NCBI GenBank assembly: GCA_037178675.1
Contig: JAYMGJ010000073.1
Coordinates: 25,658-89,657 of the forward strand
DNA: 64,000 bases
Source of the DNA: Scleroderma bovista
Taxonomy: Eukaryota; Basidiomycota; Agaricomycetes; Boletales; Sclerodermataceae
Reading direction: 5' to 3'
Shown here: piece after piece, positions 21,023 through 32,361 of the stretch
Layout: the number at the start of each line of letters is the position of its first letter
How positions within the stretch are numbered: the stretch's first letter is position 1
The notes under the pieces: model-generated
Databases searched by the model: none
What the model was told of the DNA's origin: nothing
The model's input: only the letters and a program-made list of their open reading frames with translations
Program-made: the position numbers and the translations under genes

Positions 21023-23888
21023 ATGGAGCTTCTGTCTTTCATTTTCTTCGTGTGGATTATAATGAGGTGTTTGACTCAGGAAGATACCTCCCAAGATGCT
21101 GCAGGACTTGTTGCTCGCAAAAAGCCAAGGACGGAGATTGGTGCCATTGGTGCTGGTGGGTACTTATTTGGTGTTCACGGGGAGTTATCTCACTCGTTTT
21201 ACAGACAACACCAATGCCCAGACTGTCCGCCGCTCTTCCAGGCCAACCAAAGGGAAAGGTGGACAAATAGTTCAAATGGAAAATATTGAGCGTGCCCAGC
21301 TGGAACGGACTGCTTCTTCCAGACCATCTCATGCTTCCAAACTAGAACAGGCTACTGCCAACGAACCGTTGAATCCCATGGCTCCAACAAAGCCAAAGAC
21401 AAAGCCTCGCATCAAGACGTCCTCTACTCATGTGTCTGATGCAGATAGTTGCTCAGAATTTGACTTGGTATGCATATTTTGGCTACAAGACTGTGTACTA
21501 ACACAAAGCTAGTCTGCTCGCAGCTTGAAAATGCATGCAGTATACGACAAAGTAGCTCCACCTTCATATCAATCTGTGGTTCAAGGTTCCCGGTATGGCT
21601 TTCGTTTCCCAGATTTGGAAGTGCAAGAGGGACGAGACAATACAATCCGCATCGCTCACCACACACCACCACCATCCCATACTCCTGTCGCCCCTCCATC
21701 TTGCAAAGCGTCTGCTACTTTGCTACCTTCTGGGAATCCTATTATTCATGGTTCTGTTGTGCCCACTTCACGTGGTACATCTGTCGTACCCCTCTCTCAT
21801 AGTGGATCTATTGCGCCTACTTCTCGTAGTGCGTCTGTTGCGCCTACCTCTCAGCGAGGGTCTGTCGCACCTACCTCTCAGCGAGGGTCTGTCGCACCTA
21901 CCTCTCAGCGAGGGTCTGTTGCCCCTACATCTCAGCAAGGGTCTGTTGCCCCTACATCTCAGCAAGGGTCTGTTGCTCCTATCTCTCGTGCTAGCTCTGG
22001 TATCCCAACACCTCATCCAAATTCTCTGGGGGGATCCGTTCCTCTGAGCTCTCGTGGTGGGTCTGTTTCAGCCATTCACAGTGTATCATCCGGCATGGCC
22101 TCTGGTTTACAAAATGGGTCATTAACGTGTGCCAACACACTGTCACAAAGGGTTCTACTCTCGACGATGGATACCACCCAGCAGCCAGGCACTCCATTTG
22201 ATTCTCACCATTCTTTATCTCCATCTCGAGATACACATGACCACAAATATATTTCTGATGAATTTGAAAGCCAGATACCAGATGGCTATTATCACAGATG
22301 TGCACCAGTTGACAGGTTTTATTTTGAAGACACCCAGTCTGTACGACCCGGTGGCAAAGGTGTAAGTCTTTATATCTCTCCACTTGCATTCTTCCTATTT
22401 TTAATTACTCAGGGCCATGATATCGATGAGGTGTCTCCTGATGAAGATGATAGAGCAGCCGAAAGCTTTATCCAGGACAGTTGGCCCATGGGTGAGTTTG
22501 ATCAACTGTTACAGTGTTTCTACTCACCTTGCCCTGTAGAATGTCAAGGCCATGACACTCCTTCAATTCCAATTGGTAAGTGGTGACCTCCAAGTAGAAT
22601 GTAGCTAACTTTTTTTTTTCAGATCCAGTGCTACTCGCCGAGGATGCATACTCACAAGTCGACATAGTGGAAGAGCATCACCGCTGTAACCACTTCCCTC
22701 GTGCCCCAGATCTGCAACAGTTACATGCTGTTCATCAGAGATCTTCAGCTACATTGAAATGAGATGCATCACACGATGATCAATCCACTCCATTTTCTGA
22801 CCAAGCTCTCAGCCCAGATGGCGCCGAACAAGTATTAACCCCCCCTGGTGAATTAACCAGTTCTGCAACGAAACTGCAATCATATCCTTTCAAATTTCGT
22901 GAAGTTATCGAGCGTGCCAAACAACTCACATTATGTGGTGCTGCTATGGAACCCTTCCCTAACTGAGCGTCATTCGTAGATGAGAAGAGTGGTTTATATA
23001 TGGTTGAAGCAATTGCTGAACGGGAGGAGAAGAGCATGTTCATTCCATCTGGTAAGTTGCATGTCACTTCATCAATCTAACTGCTCCCTGATAGTGAACA
23101 GGATATTGGCCACAGTATCGCACAGATCTAGGCATCCTGGTCAGTTTTTTTTGTTTCCCTTAATGATTAATAACATGGTCGGCAGCTCTGGGAGGCGCTC
23201 ATGACGTGGTGATCAACTATCAAAGCTAAGGCTCGTGAATACATTGTGCGGCATTATCCTTTAGGCGGGAATCGAACAGCCAAGGACAATTTAGCAAACG
23301 CGCAAGAACTCATCCGTGGTGCATCGTTTGTTAGAGATGGGGTTGAACAAGATGTTTGTCCTCTAACATTTGCATCATTACAAACTAAAATGTGTGTTTA
23401 CAGGGCACAAAAGGAACATGGCATCCCCGGCACTCGCTGGCCTTGTGATTGAGTGCTTTTACACTGGACCTTCGGCCCTGGGCAAGCTTTTTCCTGAGGT
23501 GTTCGGACGGGAGGCTCCAAAGTCTGCTGTTTGCCTTGCAGCAACAGCAGTAAGTATCTTCTTTCTTGCTCAGTAAATGCTCACTTAATTTTTACAGCTA
23601 CGAGCCGCTATCGACGAGTACATGGTTACAGGTATTCGCCAAGATCGTCAATTCAAATATACAACATACTCGAAAGTTTTCACACATCTGATAAATATGC
23701 AAACAAAAATTGACGCTAATCCCAAGCATGCTGCAAGGACTCGGGCGCTCAGGATTCACTGGGCAACTACCAGAAGGTGAGTTTATATTGCTCAGTTGTA
23801 TGACTGCTCACTTATATGTAGTGCATCATTTGACGGTGCCAATACGATGATCGTGGATGAGGACGATTTTGACGTAGTTCTCGATTAG
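21023..23888 (+). pseudogene. DUF6532-like multi-exon gene, inactivated
   Basis: The gene starts at the ATG of 21023, right behind a TATA-like sequence. A low-complexity N-terminal half contains RRSSRPTKGKGGQIVQMENI and a serine-rich SVAPTSQRG repeat block. The C-terminal half reads FREVIERAKQLTLCGAAMEP, KAREYIVRHYPLGGN, TAKDNLANAQELIRGASFVR, ECFYTGPSALGKLF and RAAIDEYMVTGIRQDRQFKY, ending DDFDVVLD at 23888. That order (N-terminal helices, long disordered region, a C-terminal domain with an upper-helix IDEYxTG motif) resembles the DUF6532 proteins found in many copies in mushroom genomes. Short introns separate the exons (for example 22573-22621). In-frame TGA codons at 22760, 22964 and 23210 each fit a former CGA. 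Function is unknown. Confidence 0.55.
21765..21995 (+). repeat. 27-bp in-frame minisatellite (SVAPTSQRG repeat)
   Basis: About eight copies of a 27-bp unit such as TCTGTCGCACCTACCTCTCA-GCGAGGG. They encode nine-residue SVAPTSQRG/SVAPTSQQG repeats in the disordered part of the DUF6532-like gene. Central copies are nearly identical, so the array expanded recently or is still being homogenised. Confidence 0.85.
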
Positions 23889-23999
23889 GGCGCATCTTAT
23901 CTTTTATCATGCATTTGTTTGTCTCATTTGCTAGTTGTTTGTGTGAAATGTTAGCAATGTTTTGCATGCCTGTGCATATTTGTTGCTACTGTCAATGAC

Positions 24000-26900
24000 T
24001 ATGCAGCATTCTGTCCTCGAGATCCACAGACTTGTCAAGCATAGGTTGATTACCCACAGTAGTGATTGGCCTGTACGAGACTATGAAATTCTGTAATGGT
24101 AGGTACCTTCCTGTGGAGTCTGTGACACTGTACAACCCTGTGTAAGCTCTGTACAGGGAGGGGATGGTTTGCTGATGCATCTACTTCACCCAGTAACTGG
24201 AATAACGGTAAGCTGGAGATCATAACATGTGAGATGGACGCGAAGGTCTTACCTGCAGCAGTGCACGAACAACTGCACCAGCACGAGCCTCCATCAGTTT
24301 TGGCTGGAGGCTGTCAAGTGGCCACCCCATGGACTGCAAACAAAATGCAGAGAGGGCTGCAAGGTCTGGTTGATGAGATGTCACCTCAGTCACAGGGGGT
24401 TGGCCACCATCTGACCACAATGTGAGAGGTAACAAATATGTTGCAAGGATAGTGGGATCCGGAAATTTGGTGCGCTGTGAGTCAAAGTGTGGATTTGGGT
24501 CGGAGTAATAACCCAAACACAACACCAACAAAGGACTACAAATATGTGTGAGTGGTGGTTTACCTCTGTGGTGTCCAGAGAGGATGTGCTAAGGAGGGGG
24601 GAAGGGGATCTACACCAACAGGGTGATGCAGATAATGATGCAGGATACTCCTGGGGTACAGGAGCAATAGATGATGAAGGGGATAGGGGTCTGGACTCTT
24701 CCTAAAGCCTAGGAAGTGTCAAAGTGGGGATTGGGGTGACTGGGACTGAAGTAGCAATACTACACCTAGAGGTTGGTGCAGCAAAGGGGCAAGGGGGCTC
24801 CTGACGTCCAGAAGCAATGGGATATGAAGGATAGACAGGCTAGACTCTGCTTGAGCCTAGAGAAATACTTGGACTTGAATAGATTGAATAAAACTTGAAT
24901 ATCAGAGTCTTTAGACCTTCACTGAAGCCTACAAGACTCAAAGAGCTGAGGGGATACTGACTGAGAGAGTCTGAGAGAGGGATAATTTCGTGCAATTGGG
25001 TCATTTTTCACTGGGCTGAGCCCAGGGATTTAAATACATGGGGGGGGCACAGCATTAAAGTACAAAAAGAGAAGGGAGTAAGCAGAATTTGTCAAGGATT
25101 GGTAAGGGATTGGTAAGAGCTTTGTAAGGGGTTTGTAAGCAATCAGTAAGCAAGGGATAAGCAGGAATGAGTAAGCATAGGGAGCATGAATAAGCTGCTG
25201 AGTAAAGGAATGAGTAAGCTGCATGACAAGATTGATTGGTAAGGGAGTGAGTCATCAGCTGAGTAATATACCAAAAATGCGAAAGGGATAGAGTAATACT
25301 GACAACAAGAGAGCATCAGTAAGCAAGGGATGAGTCACTGCACAGCAGAAGGAGTCATTGATGCACAGCCTAAGAAGTTTGATGGGGGGCTGTGTACCAT
25401 CAGGAATTTGATGGGACAACAATGGGGAAGATCTGAGATTAATAGGGGGATTGATCCGAGACAAAACAGCCACAAGAAGGGTACCAGGGGTCCAGAGGTC
25501 TTTTGGGGGGGTCAGCATACACTAAGGTATAGTGCATGTGTTCTAGCGCCGCTGAAGCGCAACCATGGGCTCCCTTGACGAGCTCTCTTCTGGGAAAGAA
25601 CGAGAGAGGGTTCTTCTTCCTAATAGCACTATAAAGTGGGGGGATAACTGTCATGGTGCTGGGGGACGTCGTCTGAAAGTGGGGAAGCGGATAGAGTATT
25701 GAATTCAACACATCCAGGGAAGCGAGACGAACGACAGAGGAAGATAGACATGGCAAGTATCTGGGAGGAAGGGACCATAGGCTGAGGGCTCAGGGAACAC
25801 AGAGATGACCAGAGAAGACTTCTCAAGCTTGACAATAGACCTAAGATGACCAAAGTACATCCTTGATGCAGGACTGACGAGGAGAATGCGCTGACCAAGA
25901 ATGAGAGGGTTTGAGGGAGCAGGCTGGGAAGATATGTGCCAGGCAGTGCACGGGAACTCTGGGAGAGGCTGTCCTAAGAGCAGGACATAGTGGAGATCTG
26001 CAGCAATAGCGGAGAAATGAACCAGAGAAAATACGGACTCCATAGTGAGCGATGAAGCAAATGTCTGGATTGCGGGGGGAATATCTCCGTGGGAAATGAA
26101 CGGATTTGCGTCGGAACTTGACAGGCAGATAGACCACGTTCTAGGCTCTCTGACAGTATAGTCACGTGCCTGATAGCTTCAGAAACGATGGAGCTATTCA
26201 AAATATCGGAATGCCGGCACTGGGCGCCTAAAAATGACATTTGGGCGCTAAAAATCATTTCTTCTCTTTCTCCTTCATTTCTCCATCAATTCTTCGGCTT
26301 CTTTGACCGTTCTGGTATGGGAGTTGGACTGCAGATGTGTGCATTCATTTCTCATACCACAATTGATGTTATTCCTTCAGTTTCTTCTGCTTCTTGGCGG
26401 TTCTCGTGCGATAGATGACTGTCTGCATTGGCATTCATCTCTCGCATCAGGATAGTCTTCTTGTGTGATAGATGGCTATGATGAGGGTCCGTTGTGCTTA
26501 TCCTTCACATAAGGATCATTCAATATAGGCGTTATCTTCCATGTTCACTGTACCAAACCTGTTTGGTGCATGACAGCGCTCCTCGTCAATGACCCACGTG
26601 AGCTCAAAGTGGCTTTGCCCAAGATGATGGTGCAGGTCCCTCTCCAACACCTGAAACAGATCTCTTCGCCACTTGGCATGGAACTCCATGAATTCAGCGA
26701 ATAGGTTTGTGACCGCCACCTGGAAGAGTGTCCTTCCAAACCCATATTGGACCAACCGATGAGAGATATCCACAGTACACCCTGGGAGCCCCATCTATAA
26801 GATGGGACTGTGAGTCCATAGCATGGACTGTAATAAGGAGCAACTTACATTGTAGTCTGCACTGCTCATGAGCGTGATGAAGAGGAGATCCCCCCATCCA

Positions 26901-27694
26901 AGGGAAGGACCATGTTCAATTGCATCAACTGTATATAGTTCAACGTCTCCATACTCTCTGGACAATGGCTGAATGCTAGCGCACAGCATAAGTACATTTG
27001 GCAGTGGTGGTATTTCACTGAACTCACCTTCGGAGGATGCTGGGCGCACCGAACAACAATGCATCATTGTATGGTGTCACCACAGCATCAACAAGACCAC
27101 ATGAGTGGAAATATGCAAGTTCCGCCTCTGCCTCTCCTGGAGCCTGGGTGATTCCCATCAGCAACTGAACAAAGCCACGAGCCTAGCCTACCTTGTGCCA
27201 ACCGAAGCCAAACGCATCCAGAAGCTCTTGAAAGCGCTTCTCCAGGAGTGGTGGCCCTCCACTACAATGAAGGTGATCTTCGTCCTTCTTGAACACAGGC
27301 TTGTTTGGCCCATCGAAGATAAAGTGGGGGTGGAGGAGCATCTTGGAGATTGCTGCAAGCTGAGAGAAAATGGTCGGCATTTCGTTAGATTTTCCTATAC
27401 CGGCAATGTGCCATGAAAATGCGGTGGTCAACGAATAAATCCATGCACTAGTGGTTGCTGAGCAACAAAGTACACAACACATTCAGCCGCTCACCTCGCA
27501 TTAAATCCGACTGTCAGTAATCGACCACCAGTTTTGTCACCAGATGGCTCGAAGCAGTCAACAGCAACGTGGCTGAGCGTACAAGGCACTGCCACTGGCG
27601 CAAGAACCTATCATAATCAGCTCAATCATCCCAGATTGACACAAGGATGACACGAAACTAGTTTACTCACATCCCACAGTTCATTGAGTTTCAT
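24000..27694 (-). pseudogene. XPG/Rad2-family nuclease (GEN1-like), split by an LTR insertion
   Basis: The family cuts flap and junction DNA (FEN1, XPG, GEN1). The minus-strand gene starts MKLNELWD at 27694 and has an XPG N-domain with LTVGFNAR, ISKMLLHPHFIFDGPNKPVF and GFGWHK. The XPG I-motif APGEAEAELAYF follows at about 27146-27115. The next loop reads VVTPYNDALLFGA, where most members have TDDVDALLFG, so one metal-binding Asp is replaced. A helix-hairpin-helix region follows (GDLLFITLMSSADYN, intron, MGLPGCTVDISHRLVQYGFG). The frame stops at VIDEER and continues beyond the 2.1-kb insertion (24476-26575) as TKFPDPTILATYLLPLTLWS to RALLQ near 24250. The extreme C-terminus is unclear. Apart from the insertion, the exons look open, so the insertion is probably the disabling event. 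Confidence 0.75.
24476..26575 (-). mobile_element. Solo-LTR-like element, copy 2 (2,100 bp, inside XPG-like gene)
   Basis: Same element as 13298-15401 in reverse orientation: on the plus strand it begins TGTGAGTCAAAGTGTGG and ends GTTTGGTGCATGACA. It is flanked by the 4-bp duplication GCGC (24472-24475 and 26576-26579). Removing it with one GCGC restores the nuclease frame (DEER-TKFPD). The TATA-like box lies at about 25028-25037 on the minus strand. Confidence 0.75.
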
Positions 27695-27949
27695 GACTAT
27701 TGGTGGTCGTGTAGGACTTGCAATGAAAGGGGCAGATATATATCCGCCTTGGAGGAGGTACATCAGCTGACGTAGCATGACGCCCCGCTGACAAAGACAT
27801 GGTCAGAGCAGGGGCCAGAAGGGGAAGATGAAAGGACAACAAATACTGACCCAAGCGACCACCCTTGTCATCTCCAGCACAAGTGTGAGGAAGTCTGGGG
27901 TGACGTGAAAATAAAAGTAAAATAAAAAAGGCATCTTTACTATACAAGA

Positions 27950-28995
27950 TGGGGGAAAATCAGATTGATGTGGTGTCGTCGCAGAGAGGAGCAGACCAGG
28001 GGCCCCTGCTGACTGGACCAGTATTGAAACAATAGTAGATCAGATGCTTTAGATCCTTCATCATGCGAACTTGTCTCATCAGCTGCAAATACCTGCACAG
28101 GAATCGTAGTGCGACTCCACGTGCTGCTCCGTAACTGTATTGGTGATGCCTTTACTGTTGCGCCCTTCGAATTGTCGAGCAAGGAGGTTGCCTGACCAGC
28201 GCTCAAGAAGGGGAATAATGTCCCGCATAAAAAACAGCCAAACGCACCCTTCGGATGCCCAGAAACCACAACCGGGACCCTTGCCGACTGAACCAGTATT
28301 GAAATGATAGTAGATTAGATGCTTTAAATGCTTCGTCATGCGAACATGTCTCATCAACTGCAAGTCATGTGAACTGAGAAGGCGGTCATGAGAGCAATAA
28401 ACCAACCTTGTACTTGTACCTGTACATACCAGTCAAAGCACTGATATGACCAAAGATATATTGCAATGCATCAGCAAGTTGGAATGCATTGACGATTCCA
28501 AGACGATATTGGATGTGGGGATCGATGACAAGCTTGGTAAGACACAAAATTTCGCGGTACAGGTGGAATGTGTTTCCAAAAATCAACTTTTTCCACTCTT
28601 TCATTGTGAGGGTCTTGACAGGCTTCAAGTCCATGTTGTAATCGAGATGGAGGTAGTGCAAATTCTATAGAGTAGATGCATAAACCTATTGAATATGAAA
28701 TGTCAATAAATGTGTACCTTGTGGTGAATCAACAAGTAGCTTCTGATCAACCGGGAAGGCAATGTTCAATGTACCAGTTCTTCACCAATGGCACATCCTG
28801 CGCATGTCGCATCTGTCCCGAATGACAATTGTACAGGCCAGGCGCCCACCAGAGTGTGATACCTTCATCTTGCGGAGGTGTGATTGATCAAAGGATCAAA
28901 GTAAAATGCCAGAAGATCAGGGTTGTCCATATGGATATAGACGTTTTTCAGATGATATGGCGATAAATGGACGGATCTTGGGAGAGAGTTGTACC
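27950..28995 (-). pseudogene. PRP8: PRP8 spliceosome protein, internal fragment with a partial duplication
   Basis: PRP8 is the central scaffold of the spliceosome, normally ~2,300 residues. Only an internal part is here. [19 protein letters not shown] is followed by [12 protein letters not shown] and [16 protein letters not shown]. After an intron come [19 protein letters not shown] and [20 protein letters not shown]. After another intron come [20 protein letters not shown] and [30 protein letters not shown]. The LMR..KHLIYYxFNTG piece then occurs a second time ([20 protein letters not shown], about 28090-28030). Frame breaks and a deletion occur in the QKLL region. Conserved introns show it was copied from genomic DNA. 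The functional gene must be elsewhere. Confidence 0.85.
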
Positions 28996-29049
28996 CTAAT
29001 GACGAGTTAGATGATGATGAGGAATGGTTGCGGCACCTACATCTTGTCA

Positions 29050-30037
29050 CTGGCATAGTGTTCCTAGTGATACTGGAAACCCTCACGAACGAACAGGTTG
29101 TGGAGATAGGAGTATTCTGGCTTGTCATCGAAGTGCAGGGCACGAGTATAGTTCAGGAAGATCCCAAACTTGCTCGGGAAACCACAACATAAGAGATCAG
29201 TAGGTGTTGTCATCTTCTTCTCCATTATTCAGTCATACTTCTGTTTCTTGGTGGCGGCTTTAAGGCCCTGCCAGGGGAAAGCACCGCAGAGGAAGTACAT
29301 CAGAATATAAGCAAGGGACTCGAGGTCGTCCCTGTGCTCCTGCTCAACGCCCAAGTGAGTATTGATAGACGTATAGCAAGCGGTACCTGTAAGGTTCTTG
29401 TTCTCCCTGTATGGAATATGAAGGTGGGTCTTAGGGTCACGGAACTTTTTAGCATGACTGAAGTCAATGATGTTGACTTGATTCCCACGCTTGCCAATGC
29501 CTATCAGGAAATTGACAGGCTTGATATCATGGTGGATAAAATTGCGGGAGTGAATGTACTCTATATGAGATATCTGTGTTTGGAGCCATGAGTGACAGGG
29601 AAAGACAGCAAGTAATGGGACTCACTAATTGATCGGCAAGTAAAAGAACAGTTTTGAGGCTGAACTTCCTGTTGCAGAAGTTGAAAAGATCTTCAAGAGA
29701 TGGACCCAACAGATCGAGGACCATTGCATTGTAATTGCACTCAGTGCCAAATCATTGGACAAAGGGTACACTGACGCTGCCAGCCAGCATCTTGTAGACC
29801 TTGGACTCATACTCCGGCTGGGGATGCTTGGCCTTGACCGACTCAAGTTTGATGGCGACCTCCTCCCATGAGATGATGTTGATCCCAAGATAAATGTTGC
29901 CTGGATGGGGGGTGAGCGAGTGGAAATGTTGTGAGATAGCGCTTGCATGTACCGAAAGAACCAGAGCCGACCTTCTTTCTGAGCCTATACTTGCCACTGA
30001 CACGGAGATCGAGTCTGTGAGCGGGACTTTCTGCCAT
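29050..30037 (-). pseudogene. Casein kinase 1 (CK1) pseudogene
   Basis: CK1 is a conserved Ser/Thr kinase. The copy starts [20 protein letters not shown] at 30037 with the glycine loop KKVGSGSFG. After an intron it continues [20 protein letters not shown]. Later pieces are [70 protein letters not shown] and [20 protein letters not shown]. Several features show it is dead. A TGA replaces the usual Trp before [10 protein letters not shown] (near 29762). The HRD motif is HHD, KPDN is KPVN, and the metal-binding DFG is DFS. The C-terminus stops shortly after VREGFQYH. Introns are retained, as in the neighbouring PRP8 fragment. Confidence 0.85.
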
Positions 30038-30429
30038 GGCTGAAGTGGAGGAGGGTGAGGGCACTGGACAGGGAAGAGAGAAGATGAGTACCGACATGCA
30101 AGCACAGAGCGAAAGGCTGGAGGGGGTGTGGAGAGCAACATGGACGTTGCACCTTGATTTCTTTGGTCGCCTCCACCTGATTTGTTGTGCAGAGCTGGTC
30201 CATCTGTGAGATTGACCATGAGGGGAGGTCGCAAGGTGTGTTGCCCTGTGACACACTGCTATGCATGGTGTCAATAGAAAATAATGGAGAATGGGGGGGA
30301 GAGGACTTACCAAATCAAAATATCAAAATGTACAGTCAAAGTCACTGGATCATTCTTTAACTCTTGGAAAATAACAGCAAATGGTGGGGGGGACTCACCA
30401 AATGAAAAAAAAAATAGAAATGTTTGGTG

Positions 30430-30757
30430 GAACTCCTTCAACACCGCTGGATCGATGTTTAACTCCCACTCCAAATACTGGTACATCTTTCTCTCTCCAT
30501 CTGATTTATCTCCCTCAGCCGGAACATCCCCCTGTGCGACGATCGACCATGATTTGTTTGAGTACGTGTCATCACATCAACACAAACGCGGAGACGAAAG
30601 GGCGATGGCCCGACAATCCCTGTGCAGTGGGAAAATGTGCCTTCAGTTGTTGAAGGAGACAGAGGACCACAAAGGTGGCTAAGGGATGTAGTTTAGTGTG
30701 GTGGAGGGCATATGCCCCAGAAGAGGACAGCGGAGGGAGGGGCGCACGTGCGCCCAC
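30430..30757 (-). pseudogene. Second, partial copy of a cyclin domain
   Basis: HHTKLHPLATFVVLCLLQQL and KAHFPTAQGLSGHRPFVSAF match the cyclin segment of the neighbouring copy upstream (31120-31000). The DNA at 30436-30690 is a direct, diverged repeat of 30842-31130, including TTAACTCCCACTCCAAATAC versus TTCAATTCCCACTCTAGATA. It is a tandem partial duplication without a start or end. Confidence 0.7.
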
Positions 30758-30779
30758 ACACCAGTGTCAAGAAAACCAA

Positions 30780-31452
30780 TCCCCCAGAACCCAACAAGAC
30801 AAGCGGGAGGGGTGCAAGTGCACCCACACACCGGCCCATCTCGAATTCCTTCAACGTCGCCGGATCCATGTTCAATTCCCACTCTAGATACTGGCACATC
30901 TCTCTCTCCATCTGATTTATCTCCCTGAGTTGGAACATCCCCTGGGCAACGATTGACCACGATTTGTTTGAATAAGTAAGTTGCAGATGACCTTGCTGGC
31001 CAACATGAACCTGGATACGAAGAGATGATGGCCTGATGATCCCTGTGCGGTGGGGAAACGAGCCTTGAGTCGTTGAAGAAGGACAAGGGCTGCAAACGTG
31101 ACCGAGGGGTGTAGTTTCATCCGATGGAGAATGTATGCGATAAAATAGGAAGAGGACGGGGGCAACTTGGGGCAGGCGAAGAGGTGGGTGATGAATTTGG
31201 CACATAGGCATGATATGGGCTCGTGGCCGTAAAAAGGGTCAGGTTGCTGGGAAACAGACGCTGCCAATTGGGGTTTCTGATGTGCGTTGGAAGGTGTATG
31301 GAAGATAGAAGGGAGTGAGTGCTTACCGGGTGAGGATAAGGTATCCGGGGGTGAGAGGTGTTGTGTACGAGTTGACCGGAGAGGGGAAGTACAGTGCGGG
31401 CCACACTGCTTGGTATGTCAGTACAACTCTGAAAGGAGGCTGCCACTGTCAC
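30780..31452 (-). pseudogene. PHO80/PCL-type cyclin pseudogene
   Basis: Such cyclins activate PHO85-like cyclin-dependent kinases. On the minus strand, QQPDPFYGHEPISCLCAKFI is followed by FIAYILHRMKLHPSVTFAAL, LLQRLKARFPTAQGSSGHHL and FMLASKVIC, the core cyclin box. YSNKSWSIVAQGMFQLREIN and QMEREMCQYLEWELNMDP follow. Between SKVIC and TYSNKSW one base is missing, which shifts the frame, so this copy is probably inactive. An upstream exon (VHNTSHPRIPYPHP) joined by an intron with GTAAGC donor near 31325 is plausible. It is the first of four broken cellular genes in a row on this strand. Confidence 0.75.
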
Positions 31453-32361
31453 AGGGGCTCACCGATTGACCAAGATCGCTGGCAGTGACGACGCTGAGCG
31501 CTGAGATCTGAGAGCTGAGAAATAACGAGCAAGGAGGGACCTGTTAACGGAAGCTGGATGAGGAGAATGCGTAGGCACTGGGCAGTGCATGCCCAATAAC
31601 TGACCACACACCTGAGCATTACATCGTACCCTGACGCCTTGAGGCGAGGCTGGTTCAAGTTGTAAAGTGCTGGAAATCAGCTGTAAAGTCCTGTAAAGTC
31701 GCTTTACAACGGAAACTTTGCATGTAGCTTTGCAAAGTTGAACCAGTAGCTTTGCAGTTCGCTTGACGGGACCAGGAAACTTGGTTGGATAAGTACATCA
31801 TCAGGCGCAGCGGGTGTGAGGTCAGTTGTGACGGTACCCAGGGTTCGTTGACACTTGACAGCGGCCTAAAAAGGAAATTTAGCTGTGAGAGTGGCTGTGT
31901 CCCTGACCTACCTATGCAGTCCCCTTTCCTGCTATTAGTCTGTAAAATGCCAGTCTTTAGCTTAGGGAGCAGATGGAACTGATAGCTTGGAGGGCCTGCC
32001 GCTTGGTGCCAGCAAAGATTGGGTACTAAGGTTAGTTCTGCGGGTGCTTGAAGACATCAAAGGCTCAAACTGCCAACAGAAGGCCTCACCGACTCTAAGC
32101 GAGCGTCCTGATGCCAACGTCACCAGCGCGTGCAGTCTCGGTTCCTTGCCTGACAGCTGAGATCGTCACCGGGACAAAGCAATCACGACCCCGCCGCTGT
32201 AGATACTGATGACCTTCCTACGCGCGAAACCTGGGGCTCTGACCATTCTGTCCTGCAGGCGTTCAAAGCCATCCATCAAGCCCCGGACTCTCTACAATAT
32301 GTACCAGTAGTCATAGTACTGTAAGCCCTGAGCCGTAACCACTAAGCAACGTTCTGCCCGC
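31453..32361. other. Non-coding interval upstream of the cyclin copy
   Basis: No gene is seen. 31670-31770 holds repeated GTAAAGTC / CTTTACAAC and GCTTTGCAAAG motifs in both orientations, suggesting the end of a small unrecognised repeat. The rest up to the LTR insertion at 32362 is unremarkable. Confidence 0.5.

Noticed and set aside
12554..23212. TGA readthrough, codon reassignment or U-to-C RNA editing to explain the in-frame TGA codons
   Set aside because: The affected genes are also interrupted by insertions and shifts, while intact copia gag-pol uses no internal TGA. DNA-level decay is simpler.
29752..30313. Two long minus-strand frames upstream of the CK1 start
   Set aside because: They overlap the CK1 first exon and its intron in other frames and show no domain. 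Probably leader and shadow frames.
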